From: Streptomyces maremycinicus
GTDB lineage: Bacteria; Actinomycetota; Actinomycetes; Streptomycetales; Streptomycetaceae
Length of the DNA: 64,000 nucleotides
Assembly (NCBI RefSeq): GCF_001184025.1
Contig: NZ_BBYG01000016.1
Location: forward strand, 62,001-126,000
Reading direction: 5' to 3'
Shown here: positions 17,179-27,093 of the stretch, one piece after another
How positions within the stretch are numbered: the first letter of the stretch is position 1
How the letters are laid out: each line of letters begins with the position of its first letter
Notes under the pieces: generated by a model
The model's database searches: none
Told to the model about the DNA's origin: nothing
Seen by the model: only the letters and a program-made list of their open reading frames with translations
Translations under genes and position numbers: made by a program

Positions 17179-18891
17179 TCAGTCCTCCGGGAGTTCCACC
17201 GGCGCGATCTCGTCGTACACGTCGCCCGGGCCCGGGTTGGTCGCGTCGGTCGTCCCGCCGAAGTGGTGCATGACGCCCCAGACCGCGTTCAGCGCGGTCT
17301 GCACGGCCCCCTCGGCCCAGCCCGCGGTCCAGGAGATGTCGTCGCCGGCGAGGAAGACGCCCCGCTTGTCCTCGGGCAGCCGGTCCTGCATGAAGTGGGT
17401 GAACAGACGCCGCTGGTAGCGGTAGTGGCCGGGCAGGTTGGCCTTGAACGCGCCCATGAAGTAGGGCTCGTTCTCCCAGGAGACCGTCACCGGGTTGCCG
17501 ATGATGTGCTTCCTGATGTCGACGTTCGGATAGATCTCGCCGAGCGACTTCAGCATGACCTCCATCCGCTCGTTCGCGGACAGCGGCAGCCACTTCAGGC
17601 TGTCGTCGCACCACGTGTACGAGAGGCAGATGACGGCGGGCTTGTCCGGACCGTCGTCGAGGAGGTAGGTGCCGCGCGTCATACGGTCGGTGAGCGTCAT
17701 CGACATGACGTCCCGGCCGGTCGGCACTCCCTTGTCGTCGACGGCCTTGTCCAGCCAGAACGGCCGGTCGACCGGCACGAACAGCTTGCTGGACTCCATG
17801 TAGTGGGTGCGCTCGATCGCCGTCCAGTGGTCGATCGGGAAGAGCGAGTCGTCACAGGCGATCTTCGACAGCAGCATCCAGGACTGGGCGGTGAAGATCG
17901 CCGCCCGGTAGGTGCGGATGTCGCCGTTCGCGTCCGTCACGGTGATCCGGTTGCCGGCGGTGCGGTGCAGCCGGGTCACGGCCGGGCGGGGCTCGCCGCC
18001 CTCGTGCAGGCTCGCCAGCGAGGTGCCGAACGCCCAGTGGACGATCTTCTCCGGCTCGCGCTCCCACAGCCGCAGCGGCAACTGCTGGGAGCCGCCGACG
18101 ATACCGCGGTGGTGGTCGTCGGCCTCGGTGTAGACGACGCGCAGGATCTCCAGGATGGAGTTCGGGAAGTCCGTGTCCCAGCCGCCGGTGCCGAAGCCGA
18201 CCTGGCCGAAGATCTCGCGGTGCCGGAAGGACTTGAAGGCCTCGGAGTCGCACAGGAAGCCGTAGAAGGTCTGGTTGTCGAGCTTCTCGACGAGCTCGGC
18301 CCAGATCTCGCGGATGCGCGGCACGTCCCGCTCGCGCATGGCCTGGTTCATGTCGGAGAAGTCGGCGCCGTCTTCGAGGCACTTGTTCCAGGCGGCCGCG
18401 ACATCGCGGTAGACCTGCGGCAGGTCCGCGGCCGTCTCGGCGTAGTGCGACTCGCCCTTGAGGTCGACGACCGTCGACGGGGTCGCCTCCGCGAGCGGGT
18501 TGGGGAAGGGCTGGGTCTCCAGTCCGACCAGGTCGATGTAGTGCTGGAGCGCCGTGGAGGACGGCGGGAAGCGCATCGCGCCCATCTCGGCGGTGAGGGA
18601 CGGGTCGCAGCCGTCGAAGCCGACGGTGCGCAGCCGTCCGCCGATCCGGTCGGCCTCGTAGACGACCGGCTTGAGGCCCATCTTCATCAGCTCGTACGCG
18701 GCCACGATGCCCGACAGTCCGCCGCCGATGACGGCGACCTCGGTGCCGTGCTCCGTCGCGGGGATCTGGCCGAGGCCCGCCGGATGGGCGAGGAAGTCGT
18801 CGTACGCGTAGGGGAAGTCCGGGCCGAACATGGTGATCGGCGGCTGCTGCTCGTCTGCGTGCTCGACGGCGTTGGGCACGGTGGACGTCAT
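17179..18891 (-). CDS. FAD-dependent flavin monoamine oxidase / amino-acid monooxygenase-like
   Basis: The 570-aa protein is an FAD amine-oxidase-fold enzyme. The dinucleotide-binding motif VAVIGGGLSGIVAAYELMK lies near residues 52-70, with the ribose-binding glutamate in VVYEAD. The second FAD motif GVFLAGDDISWTAGWAEGAV is near residue 525. An arginine cluster (GGRLR) and EMGAMRFP form the substrate region typical of L-amino-acid oxidases and bacterial tryptophan 2-monooxygenases. Directly upstream is a nitrilase-family amidase, the partner expected if this enzyme makes an amide by oxidative decarboxylation. The substrate is not known. The ATG at 18891 directly precedes a hydrophilic N-terminus; no signal peptide is present. 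Confidence 0.85.
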   Translation of the reverse strand: MTSTVPNAVEHADEQQPPITMFGPDFPYAYDDFLAHPAGLGQIPATEHGTEVAVIGGGLSGIVAAYELMKMGLKPVVYEADRIGGRLRTVGFDGCDPSLTAEMGAMRFPPSSTALQHYIDLVGLETQPFPNPLAEATPSTVVDLKGESHYAETAADLPQVYRDVAAAWNKCLEDGADFSDMNQAMRERDVPRIREIWAELVEKLDNQTFYGFLCDSEAFKSFRHREIFGQVGFGTGGWDTDFPNSILEILRVVYTEADDHHRGIVGGSQQLPLRLWEREPEKIVHWAFGTSLASLHEGGEPRPAVTRLHRTAGNRITVTDANGDIRTYRAAIFTAQSWMLLSKIACDDSLFPIDHWTAIERTHYMESSKLFVPVDRPFWLDKAVDDKGVPTGRDVMSMTLTDRMTRGTYLLDDGPDKPAVICLSYTWCDDSLKWLPLSANERMEVMLKSLGEIYPNVDIRKHIIGNPVTVSWENEPYFMGAFKANLPGHYRYQRRLFTHFMQDRLPEDKRGVFLAGDDISWTAGWAEGAVQTALNAVWGVMHHFGGTTDATNPGPGDVYDEIAPVELPED

Positions 18892-18970
18892 GGGGTACGG
18901 ACTCCTTGCGCGTGGTGACTCGGGGGGAGGCTCGGGGAAGGGAGGGACGCGGCGCGGGTGCGGGCCGGGT

Positions 18971-19759
18971 TCAGACCAGGGACCCGTACAGGCCGGGGCG
19001 GCGGTCCTTCAGATACGGGTTCGTCTCCCGGGAGACGGCGAGGGCGACCGGGTCGGCGTCGGCGAAGACCAGTTCCTCACCGCGTCCGGCACGGGTGCGG
19101 GCGATCCCGTCGGGGCCGGCCAGCGTGGACAGGCCGACGAACTCGAACTCGCCCTCGGTACCGACCCGGTTGACGTACGCCACGTACATCTGGTTCTCGA
19201 AGGCGCGCACCGGGACCACCGACTCGGCGACGAACTGGAAGGGGTGCATCTGCGCGGTCGGCACGACGAGGAGGTCGGTGCCGGCGAGGGCGTGGGCGCG
19301 GACGTTCTCCGGGAACTCGACGTCGTAGCAGATCATGAGGCCTACGCTGAGGCCGTTCAGTTCGGCCTGGACGACCGGCTGGTCGCCCGGCCGGAAGTGG
19401 TCGCGCTCGAAGCAGCCGAAGAGGTGGGTCTTGCGGTAGTTCGCGAGCCTGCCGCCGTCGGCGGAGATCAGCTGGGCGGAGTTGTGGACCGCGTCGCCGT
19501 GACGCTCCGGGTAGCCGTACGCGATCGCGAGGCCGTGCCGGCCGGCGATCTCGGCGACGGCGTCCGCGGAGTCCCCGTCGGCGGGCTCGGCGAGGCGGGC
19601 GATGTCGTCGCCGATCGCGTACCCGGTGAGGAACATCTCCGGCGCGACGAGCAGTCCGGCGCCCGCGGCGGCGGCCCGGTCCGCGGCCTCGTCGAGGACC
19701 TTCAGGTTCTCGACGACGGAGCCGGGGCGGCCGGAGCTCTGGAGCAGGGCGGTGCGCAT
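18971..19759 (-). CDS. Carbon-nitrogen hydrolase (nitrilase superfamily amidase)
   Basis: The 262-aa enzyme has the full nitrilase-superfamily triad: Glu41 (APEMF), Lys110 (YRKTHLF) and Cys144 (MICYDVEFPE). It is a one-domain form without N-acyltransferase or synthetase fusion, so it probably hydrolyses a small amide or omega-amide. It lies 79 nt upstream of the flavin oxidase on the same strand. Together they could turn an amino acid into a carboxylic acid through an amide intermediate, the chemistry of the indole-3-acetamide route. Alternatives are deaminated-glutathione amidase or N-carbamoyl hydrolase activity. Confidence 0.88.
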   Translation of the reverse strand: MRTALLQSSGRPGSVVENLKVLDEAADRAAAAGAGLLVAPEMFLTGYAIGDDIARLAEPADGDSADAVAEIAGRHGLAIAYGYPERHGDAVHNSAQLISADGGRLANYRKTHLFGCFERDHFRPGDQPVVQAELNGLSVGLMICYDVEFPENVRAHALAGTDLLVVPTAQMHPFQFVAESVVPVRAFENQMYVAYVNRVGTEGEFEFVGLSTLAGPDGIARTRAGRGEELVFADADPVALAVSRETNPYLKDRRPGLYGSLV

Positions 19760-19906
19760 GCGGGAACCTCACCGGGCGAAAGGGTGGTTGTGGGGGCCAT
19801 CTAGACGGTACGGGCGCTCACCCGGGCCGGACAAGGAGGAGCCGTTGCGCGCCGGTGCGCGGAACGTTGCGTGCGGGGGCCGCCCGGCGGCGATTCGTTG
19901 CGCCCC

Positions 19907-21343
19907 TCACTCACCCCTTCCCTGGCCGCTCGCTGCTCCCTCGCTGTTGCCTCGCCCCTCGTCCGTCCGCGGCTCACCCGCCCTCCCCCGGGCCGGCCTC
20001 GACACCGCCAGGGCCGTGAGCAGGTACGGCACCGCGCACAGCGCGAAGACGACGCCGTGCCGGAACGTCGAACCGAGGGCGCCGTACGCGCCGTACACCG
20101 CGATGGTCACCACCTCCGTGCCGAGGCCCGCGACCGAGGTGAGGGTGGCCCGGCCGGAGCCCTCGATGCGCTGCTGGAGCCGGACGTCCGCCAGGACGGT
20201 CGCCAGCTGGAAGCCGCCGAAGGCGAGGGCGATCAGGGCGATGCCCGGCGGTGTCCCGGTCAGCGCGCCGGCCGCCAGGGCGAGCGCGGCGCCCGCGAGG
20301 AGCACGGCGAGACCGGGGCCGCCGAGGCGCTCGGCCGCCCCGGCCGACAGGCTGCCGGCCGTGACCCCGGCCCAGATCACCATGAGCACGTAGGGGACGG
20401 CCCCGTCCGGTACGCCGGTCTCCCGGACCAGCAGTGAGGTGTACTCGTCGAGCGCGCCCCACACGGCCGTGACGGCGGGGACGAGCAGCAGGGCGCCGAG
20501 CAGTGACCGGTCACGCCGCAGCCCGGCAAGCCCGCCCCCCAGGGCCCGGCCCCAGCCGCCCCCGCCGAGACACCCTTCGCACTCGCCGCGCCCGCCAAGG
20601 CTCCCGCCGTGTTGTCCGCCATCGGCGCCCGCGCCGCCGTCACCACCCGCGCCGCTGTCGTCGCCGTCCCCGCCTACGCAGCCCTCCCGGCCCGCGCAGC
20701 CGTCCCCGCCCACGCCGCTGTCGTGGCACGCGCGACATCCGGTGTCCCCAGGGCCCCCCGTGCGCTCAGCGATCTCGTGACCCTCGATGTCCTCGATGCC
20801 CTCGTGGCTCTCGTGGCTCGCTCGCTCCTCGGCGGGAGCCGTTGCGCGGTGTTCCGGGAAGCGGGTCGCCGTCGCGGCGCAGAGCAGACACGCCAGCACG
20901 CTGGCCGCGCCGACGGCCGGGTGGCCGCCGAGCGCGAAGACCGGACCGGCCAGGCCCGTCGCCGCCAGGACGGCCGTCTGCCCCACCGCGTGCGCGCGGC
21001 CCATGACCCGGGCGTACCGGTCAGCGGCGCCGGCCCGGTCCAGTTCCTCGTAGACCAGTGCCTCCAGCGCGCCGGAGCCCAGCGCGCCGCGCGCGCCCCA
21101 CAGGACGAAACCGGCCGCGAAGGCCCCGTACGACGGGAACAGCACCCACAGGGCGAAGCCGGCCGCGCCGAGCAGCGGGCCGATCCACAGCAGCAGCCTT
21201 CGGGACACGGCGTCCGCCCAGGCGCCCGAGGGGACCTCCAGCAGGACGCCGGTCAGCGACCACAGGACGAACAGGGAGGAGATCTGCCCCACGGACAGGC
21301 CGCTGTCCGCGAACAGCAGCGCGTACACCGGGTAGAGCAGCAC
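19907..21343 (-). CDS. MFS transporter with Cys/Gly/Asp-rich central loop; start uncertain
   Basis: About twelve hydrophobic segments and the loop VPSGAWADAVSRR identify an MFS carrier. Between helices 6 and 7 lies an insertion of about 110 residues, rich in His/Glu, then Gly, Asp and Cys (GCRACHDSG, GDGCAGREGCVGG), which is unusual. The first available start is GTG 21343, but membrane-like sequence continues upstream (LTATLYAYAFLDEF, to about 21385). No ATG, GTG or TTG is met before an in-frame TGA at 21413-21415. An ATG at 21430 lies in frame beyond that stop. Either initiation is at a CTG, or there is a sequence error or a disabled start. The gene follows the Lrp gene on the same strand. 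Confidence 0.75.
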   Translation of the reverse strand: MLLYPVYALLFADSGLSVGQISSLFVLWSLTGVLLEVPSGAWADAVSRRLLLWIGPLLGAAGFALWVLFPSYGAFAAGFVLWGARGALGSGALEALVYEELDRAGAADRYARVMGRAHAVGQTAVLAATGLAGPVFALGGHPAVGAASVLACLLCAATATRFPEHRATAPAEERASHESHEGIEDIEGHEIAERTGGPGDTGCRACHDSGVGGDGCAGREGCVGGDGDDSGAGGDGGAGADGGQHGGSLGGRGECEGCLGGGGWGRALGGGLAGLRRDRSLLGALLLVPAVTAVWGALDEYTSLLVRETGVPDGAVPYVLMVIWAGVTAGSLSAGAAERLGGPGLAVLLAGAALALAAGALTGTPPGIALIALAFGGFQLATVLADVRLQQRIEGSGRATLTSVAGLGTEVVTIAVYGAYGALGSTFRHGVVFALCAVPYLLTALAVSRPARGRAGEPRTDEGRGNSEGAASGQGRGE

Positions 21344-21558
21344 GAACTCGTCGAGGAACGCGTACGCGTACAGCGTGGCGGTCAGTCGACGGACGTCGGA
21401 GCCGGTCGTGGATCAATGTCGCCAGGTCATGACACCGATGGTAGACAGTTCGGGCGCCGCCGCCCACCGGTTTACCGGTGATCGCGAAGGTGGTGATCAC
21501 CGCCGCGTGGTCGCAGGGCCGGTCGTTGCCCTCGACGTCCGGCCCCGGACAGGCGGGA

Positions 21559-22011
21559 TCAGGTCGGCGAGCCCGCGGAGAAGCGGCGCAGCAGCGGCGA
21601 CAGGACCAGCACGGACTTCGTCCGTTCCACGAACGGCTCCCCCGCGATGCGCTCAAGGACCCGCTCGAAGTGGCGCATGTCGGCGGCGAAGACCTGCGCG
21701 ACGGCGTCCGCCTCCCCGGTGACGGTGGACGCCGCCACGACCTCCTGGTAGCGCTCCAGGCCACGCTGGATGGTCTCCGGGGAGGTGTTGCGCCGGCAGT
21801 AGATCTCGACGAACCCCTCGGTCTCCCAGCCGAGCGCCGCCGGGTCGACCCGTACGGTGAAGCCGGTGATGGCCCCGGTGGCGCGCAGCCGGTCCACGCG
21901 CCGCTTCACGGCGGGTGCGGACAGCCCGACCAGTTGCCCGATGTCCGCGAAGGAGCGGCGGGCGTCCTCGGCGAGGGCGTGCACGATGCGTTCGTCGAGA
22001 TCGTTCAGCAC
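21559..22011 (-). CDS. Lrp/AsnC-family transcriptional regulator
   Basis: The 150-aa protein has an N-terminal helix-turn-helix (FADIGQLVGLSAPAVKRRVD, residues about 20-39) and a C-terminal RAM ligand-binding domain (about 70-145). It presumably senses an amino acid. Its position 10 nt downstream of an APC-family amino-acid permease and upstream of the MFS, amidase and oxidase genes suggests it controls uptake and catabolism of that amino acid. The GTG/ATG at 22011 opens with the typical short N-terminal stretch MLNDLDERIVHALAEDARRS. No operator could be picked out by eye. Confidence 0.9.
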   Translation of the reverse strand: MLNDLDERIVHALAEDARRSFADIGQLVGLSAPAVKRRVDRLRATGAITGFTVRVDPAALGWETEGFVEIYCRRNTSPETIQRGLERYQEVVAASTVTGEADAVAQVFAADMRHFERVLERIAGEPFVERTKSVLVLSPLLRRFSAGSPT

Positions 22012-22021
22012 AGTGGGTCGT

Positions 22022-23497
22022 TCACTTCTCAGCTGGTGCGGACGCTGCGAGACGGGAGCGGCGGTGGCCGTAGAGGAAGTAGAACACGAGCCCGACCGCC
22101 ATCCAGACTCCGAAGACCACCCAGGTGACGGCCGAAAGGCTGCCCATCATCCAGACGCAGAAGGCGAGCCCCAGGGCCGGCAGCACCGGCGAGAGCGGCA
22201 CCCGGAAGGTCCGCGGCATCTCCGGGCGGGTCCGGCGCAGCACCACGACCGCGATGTTGACCAGCCCGAAGGCGAACAGCGTACCGATGCTGGTGGCGTC
22301 CGCCAGCTGGCCCAACGGGATCGCGGCGGCGAGCACCCCGCAGAACAGCGACACGATGACCGTGTTGGCGCGGGGCGTGCCGGTCCTCGGGTGGACGCGG
22401 GAGAACACCTTGGGCACCAGACCGTCCCGGGACATCGCGAACAGGATGCGGGTCTGGCCGTACAGCACGGTCAGGACGACGCTCGCGATGGCGATGACCG
22501 CGCAGAAGGCGAGGAGGGTCCCCCAGAAGGACTGGCCGGTGACCTCCCGCATGATCTGCGCGAGAGCGGCCTCGGAGTCGCCGAACCGCTGCCAGGGCTT
22601 GGCACCCACGGCGACGGCCGCGACGAGGACGTACAGCGCCGTCACGATGACCAGCGACAGCATGATCGCGCGGGGCAGGTCGCGCTGCGCGTTCTTCGCC
22701 TCCTCACCGGCGGTGGAGGCGGCGTCGAAGCCGATGTACGAGAAGAACAGCGTCGCGCCGGCCGCGCTGACGCCGGCCATGCCCAGCGGCATGAAGTGCT
22801 GGTAGTTGCCGGAGCGGAAGCCCTGGACGCCGATGGCGCAGAACAGCACCAGCGCGGCGATCTTCACCGCGACCATGACGGTGTTGGCGCGCGCCGACTC
22901 GCGGGCGCCGCCCAGCAGGAAGGCCATGGCGAGCACGACGACGATCAGAGCCGGCAGGTTGAAGATGCCGCCGTCCCCGGGCGGCGCCGACAGTGCGTCC
23001 GGGATGGTCACGCCGATCGTGCCGTCGAGCAGCTCGTTGAGGTACTCGCCCCAGCCGACGGCCACGGCGGCGACCGAGACGCCGTACTCCAGGACCAGGC
23101 ACCAGCCGCAGATCCAGGCGATCAGTTCGCCCATCGTCGCGTACGCATACGAGTACGAGGAGCCGGCGACCGGGATGGTGCCCGCCAGTTCGGCGTAGGA
23201 CAGGGCCGAGAAGAGCGCCGTGAGTCCGGCGATCACGAAGGAGAGCGTGACGGCGGGACCGGCCTTGGGCACGGCCTCGCCGAGGACCACGAAGATGCCG
23301 GTGCCGAGGGTGGCGCCGATGCTGATCATCGTGAGCTGCCACAGCCCGAGGGAGCGCCTGAGGGAGCCTCCCTCGCCCTGGCCGCCCTCGGCGACCAGGT
23401 GTTCCACGGGCTTGCGCCGCATGAGTCGCGCGACGGGCCCCGGGGACGTGGGGGCCGTCGTACTGCGTTGTTGCGGGGGTGCGCCTTGATCGAGCAC
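22022..23497 (-). CDS. APC-family amino-acid permease (cationic amino acid transporter type)
   Basis: The 491-aa protein is an amino acid-polyamine-organocation carrier. The first helix has the substrate-binding unwound motif SIGATLGTGIFVVLGEA, and helix 6 has FFSYIGFDAASTAGEEAKNA, the signature of the CAT-like subgroup. About twelve to fourteen helices are visible. I chose GTG at 23497, preceded by GAAGGAG at good spacing; the frame stays open to 23569 but the extra residues are arginine-rich and lack a ribosome site. It is the first gene of the leftward block with the Lrp regulator. The upstream gap (23498-23887) holds repeats. Confidence 0.88.
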   Translation of the reverse strand: MLDQGAPPQQRSTTAPTSPGPVARLMRRKPVEHLVAEGGQGEGGSLRRSLGLWQLTMISIGATLGTGIFVVLGEAVPKAGPAVTLSFVIAGLTALFSALSYAELAGTIPVAGSSYSYAYATMGELIAWICGWCLVLEYGVSVAAVAVGWGEYLNELLDGTIGVTIPDALSAPPGDGGIFNLPALIVVVLAMAFLLGGARESARANTVMVAVKIAALVLFCAIGVQGFRSGNYQHFMPLGMAGVSAAGATLFFSYIGFDAASTAGEEAKNAQRDLPRAIMLSLVIVTALYVLVAAVAVGAKPWQRFGDSEAALAQIMREVTGQSFWGTLLAFCAVIAIASVVLTVLYGQTRILFAMSRDGLVPKVFSRVHPRTGTPRANTVIVSLFCGVLAAAIPLGQLADATSIGTLFAFGLVNIAVVVLRRTRPEMPRTFRVPLSPVLPALGLAFCVWMMGSLSAVTWVVFGVWMAVGLVFYFLYGHRRSRLAASAPAEK

Positions 23498-23794
23498 GCG
23501 CTGACTCCTTCGTCGCTGCCTCTCGGCGTGACGGGAACCGGCGGCACACCTGCGCGAGCAGGAACCCACCGAGCGGGGTCCCCGCCACGCTACGTACAGC
23601 GCACGACCCTATGAGCAGGGCCGTAGCACTCGTAATGCCGCAATCTTGCGCATACACGCAAGATCGTTGCGTTCATCGCACCAGGGTGCGCATTCATTGC
23701 GGGTCGGTTGAACGCGGCCGATGAGGGGCGCGGGGAACTGCGCGACCCGCCACAGCGGACCCGCACCGCAGCACGATCCGACCCGACCCGACCT

Positions 23795-23868
23795 GACTCG
23801 CCCCGACCCGACCTGAGCTGACTGGCCCCGACCTGACCTGAGCTGACTCGCCCCGACCCGAGCTGACC
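23795..23868. repeat. Three imperfect 25-bp tandem repeats between guaB1 and the APC permease gene
   Basis: Units start at 23795, 23820 and 23845, each beginning GACTSGCCCCGACC and ending near GAGCT; a partial CCGACCCGACC run precedes them from 23777. They lie just downstream of the guaB1 stop (23888). The 390-bp gap 23498-23887 holds no gene. Its other notable part is an AT-rich patch at 23630-23700 with the related words CAATCTTGCG, CAAGATCGTTGCG and TGCGCATTCATTGCG, which may be the permease promoter/operator zone. Confidence 0.75.
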
Positions 23869-23887
23869 GGCGGAACGACCCGCGGAG

Positions 23888-25369
<1,482 letters not shown>

Positions 25370-25458
25370 TCAGCCAGGGGGAGAAGCACGTACTTCATTC
25401 TCCCACGACCACCGTGGTGCGATGCCCGGACGGAACGTCCAAGCAGCTCAGGGGTGCT

Positions 25459-25764
25459 CTAGGAGGATCCTCCGAGGGCGAGCAGCACGGACAGCGCCGG
25501 CACCCGGTCGGCCGCCTGGGCGAACACGTCCTGCGCGATCGCCCACTCCTGCGGCCGGGCCTCGGCGTACGGCCGCCAGTTCTGGACGACGATCCGGAGC
25601 CCGCTCTCCCCGGGCGGGGCCTGGAGGTCGGTGAGGCTGTCGGCGAGGGCGTCCCAGTTGCGTCCGAACCAGTCGGGCAGGCCGAGTGCGTCGGCGCAGC
25701 GGTCCATCAGGGCCGCCTTGTCCCGCACCCCGTCGAGATCCAGCGTGAGCACGAACTGCGTCAT
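25459..25764 (-). CDS. Barstar-family ribonuclease inhibitor
   Basis: The 101-aa acidic protein matches the barstar fold. It has a short N-terminal strand ending in LDGVRDKAALMDRCADALG, the hallmark PDWFGRNWDALADSLTDL, and a C-terminal hydrophobic strand. Barstars inhibit extracellular guanyl-specific RNases (barnase, RNase Sa) inside the producing cell. The ATG overlaps the stop of an upstream frame that encodes only the last part of such an RNase (25761-25850). The inhibitor therefore outlived its cognate enzyme here, or it guards against a different RNase. The 122-bp gap to guaB1 holds no visible feature. Confidence 0.92.
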   Translation of the reverse strand: MTQFVLTLDLDGVRDKAALMDRCADALGLPDWFGRNWDALADSLTDLQAPPGESGLRIVVQNWRPYAEARPQEWAIAQDVFAQAADRVPALSVLLALGGSS

Positions 25765-25850
25765 CTCAGCACCGCCCGGAACGTGTCGTAGTGATCGTCG
25801 GTGTAGTAGATCCCGCCGCCCCGCCCGCTGACAACGCGTCCGCGCGAGGA
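25761..25850 (-). pseudogene. 3' remnant of a guanyl-specific ribonuclease (barnase/RNase Sa type)
   Basis: Read on the minus strand, the frame ending at TGA 25761-25763 encodes SSRGRVVSGRG, then GGIYYTDDHYDTFRAVLR and a stop. The YYT-DHY-TF pattern is the conserved C-terminal end of streptomycete RNase Sa/barnase proteins. The TGA overlaps the barstar ATG as ATGA, the expected operon junction. Upstream in all frames to the SorC stop at 25960 I see no signal peptide, no YHEYTV-type strand and no catalytic Glu/Arg region. The gene appears truncated, with its 5' part deleted. The interval 25851-25959 holds nothing else recognisable. Confidence 0.8.
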
Positions 25851-25959
25851 CTCCCGGAGCACGGTCGACCCGGCCGGGGAAGCACGCGGGGGACGGACCG
25901 CGTCAGCATGGGCGTGCTGCTGTCGTGGCCGTCCCCGCACGATGTGCTCCCCGGGCCGG

Positions 25960-27003
25960 TCAGATGCCGTCCGGGTCCGTCCGGCCGAGGGCGGACTTCG
26001 GTGCCGGTCCCGCCGTCATCAGGTAGTCGGCCGCCGAGGTGTCCGTCACCAGGCTGGTGACGAGCCCGGAGCGGAGCACCGCGTCGATCGCGGCCGCCTT
26101 GCGCTGGCCGCCCGCGATCGCGACGACCTCGGGGACCCGGCGCAGCTGGTCGGTCTTGACGGTGATGCACCGCTCGCCCAGGTCCCGCCCGACCCGGCGG
26201 CCCTCGGCGTCGAAGAGGTGCGCGGACATCTCGGCGGCGACGCCCAGCGAGGCGTAGTGCGCCCGTTCCTCGTCGCTGAGCATGTCGTGCACCGTGGAGA
26301 TGCCGGGCTCCCAGGAGCCGATGGAGACACAGGCGACCGTGACCTTGTCGAAGTATTCGAAGGCCCGGGCGATCCCGGTCTGGTGGCGCAGCGCGGCCGC
26401 GGTGGCCGCGTCCGGCAGCAGCATCGGCGCGTAGATGGGGTGCGCGTCACCGCCGGACACCTGGGCGGCGCGGCGGACGGCCTCGACCGAGCCGCGCTCC
26501 GCGGTCCCGGCGTCGTACACACCCGTCAGCTGCACGACCGTGCACGGCGGCAGCCGGTCCAGCGCCGCCGCCATGTGGATCGTGGACCGGCCCCAGGCCA
26601 GCCCCAGTACGTCCCCCTCGTCGACCAGTTCGCCGAGCAGGTCGGCGGCCACTTCCCCCAGGTTCTCGGGGTCCGTGGTCTCCTCGGCCTCGGCCGGGGA
26701 CTCGACCACGACGGCGTGCCGCAGGCCGTAGCGGGCGCGGAGCGCGTCCGAGCGCTCCGCGTCCAGCTCGGCCGGCACGCGGATCTCGATCCGTACGAGA
26801 TCCCGTTCGAGGGCGGTCTCCAGGACCCGGGCCACTTTGAAGCGGCTGACGCCGAACTCCTCCGCGATCTGGATCTTGGACTTTCCCTCGAGGTAGAAGC
26901 GGCGGGCCATGGCCGCCGCCTGCACCAGCTCAGCGGGTCCCATCCGCATGGCTGACCGGCCCGCCGACATACCCGACACGGCGTTCTCCTCACTGCTGTT
27001 CAC
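25960..27003 (-). CDS. SorC-family sugar-responsive transcriptional regulator
   Basis: The 347-aa protein has an N-terminal helix-turn-helix (FYLEGKSKIQIAEEFGVSRF, residues about 36-55) and a SorC/DeoR-type phosphosugar-binding domain (VLGLAWGRSTIHMAAALDR, YAPMLLPDAATAAALR, VVAIAGGQRKAAAIDAVLRS). It probably senses a phosphorylated sugar. rpe lies 91 nt upstream on the same strand, so pentose phosphates are plausible effectors. The start is GTG at 27003, though ATGs at codons 12 and 19 are possible. The short gap contains TACC-TGTC-GGTA and TGATCAGCTCTGA, which may be operator elements. Confidence 0.9.
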   Translation of the reverse strand: MNSSEENAVSGMSAGRSAMRMGPAELVQAAAMARRFYLEGKSKIQIAEEFGVSRFKVARVLETALERDLVRIEIRVPAELDAERSDALRARYGLRHAVVVESPAEAEETTDPENLGEVAADLLGELVDEGDVLGLAWGRSTIHMAAALDRLPPCTVVQLTGVYDAGTAERGSVEAVRRAAQVSGGDAHPIYAPMLLPDAATAAALRHQTGIARAFEYFDKVTVACVSIGSWEPGISTVHDMLSDEERAHYASLGVAAEMSAHLFDAEGRRVGRDLGERCITVKTDQLRRVPEVVAIAGGQRKAAAIDAVLRSGLVTSLVTDTSAADYLMTAGPAPKSALGRTDPDGI

Positions 27004-27093
27004 ACTCTGGATACGCCGTTCATCCTCGCAGATCCGGCGCAGTTGATCAGCTCTGATGGGAGCCGTTCACATACCTGTCGGTAAGTGGTTGGT

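Noticed and set aside
17179-23497. Secondary-metabolite biosynthetic cluster
   Set aside because: There is no PKS, NRPS, terpene synthase, RiPP precursor or resistance set; the genes are better explained as amino-acid uptake and catabolism.
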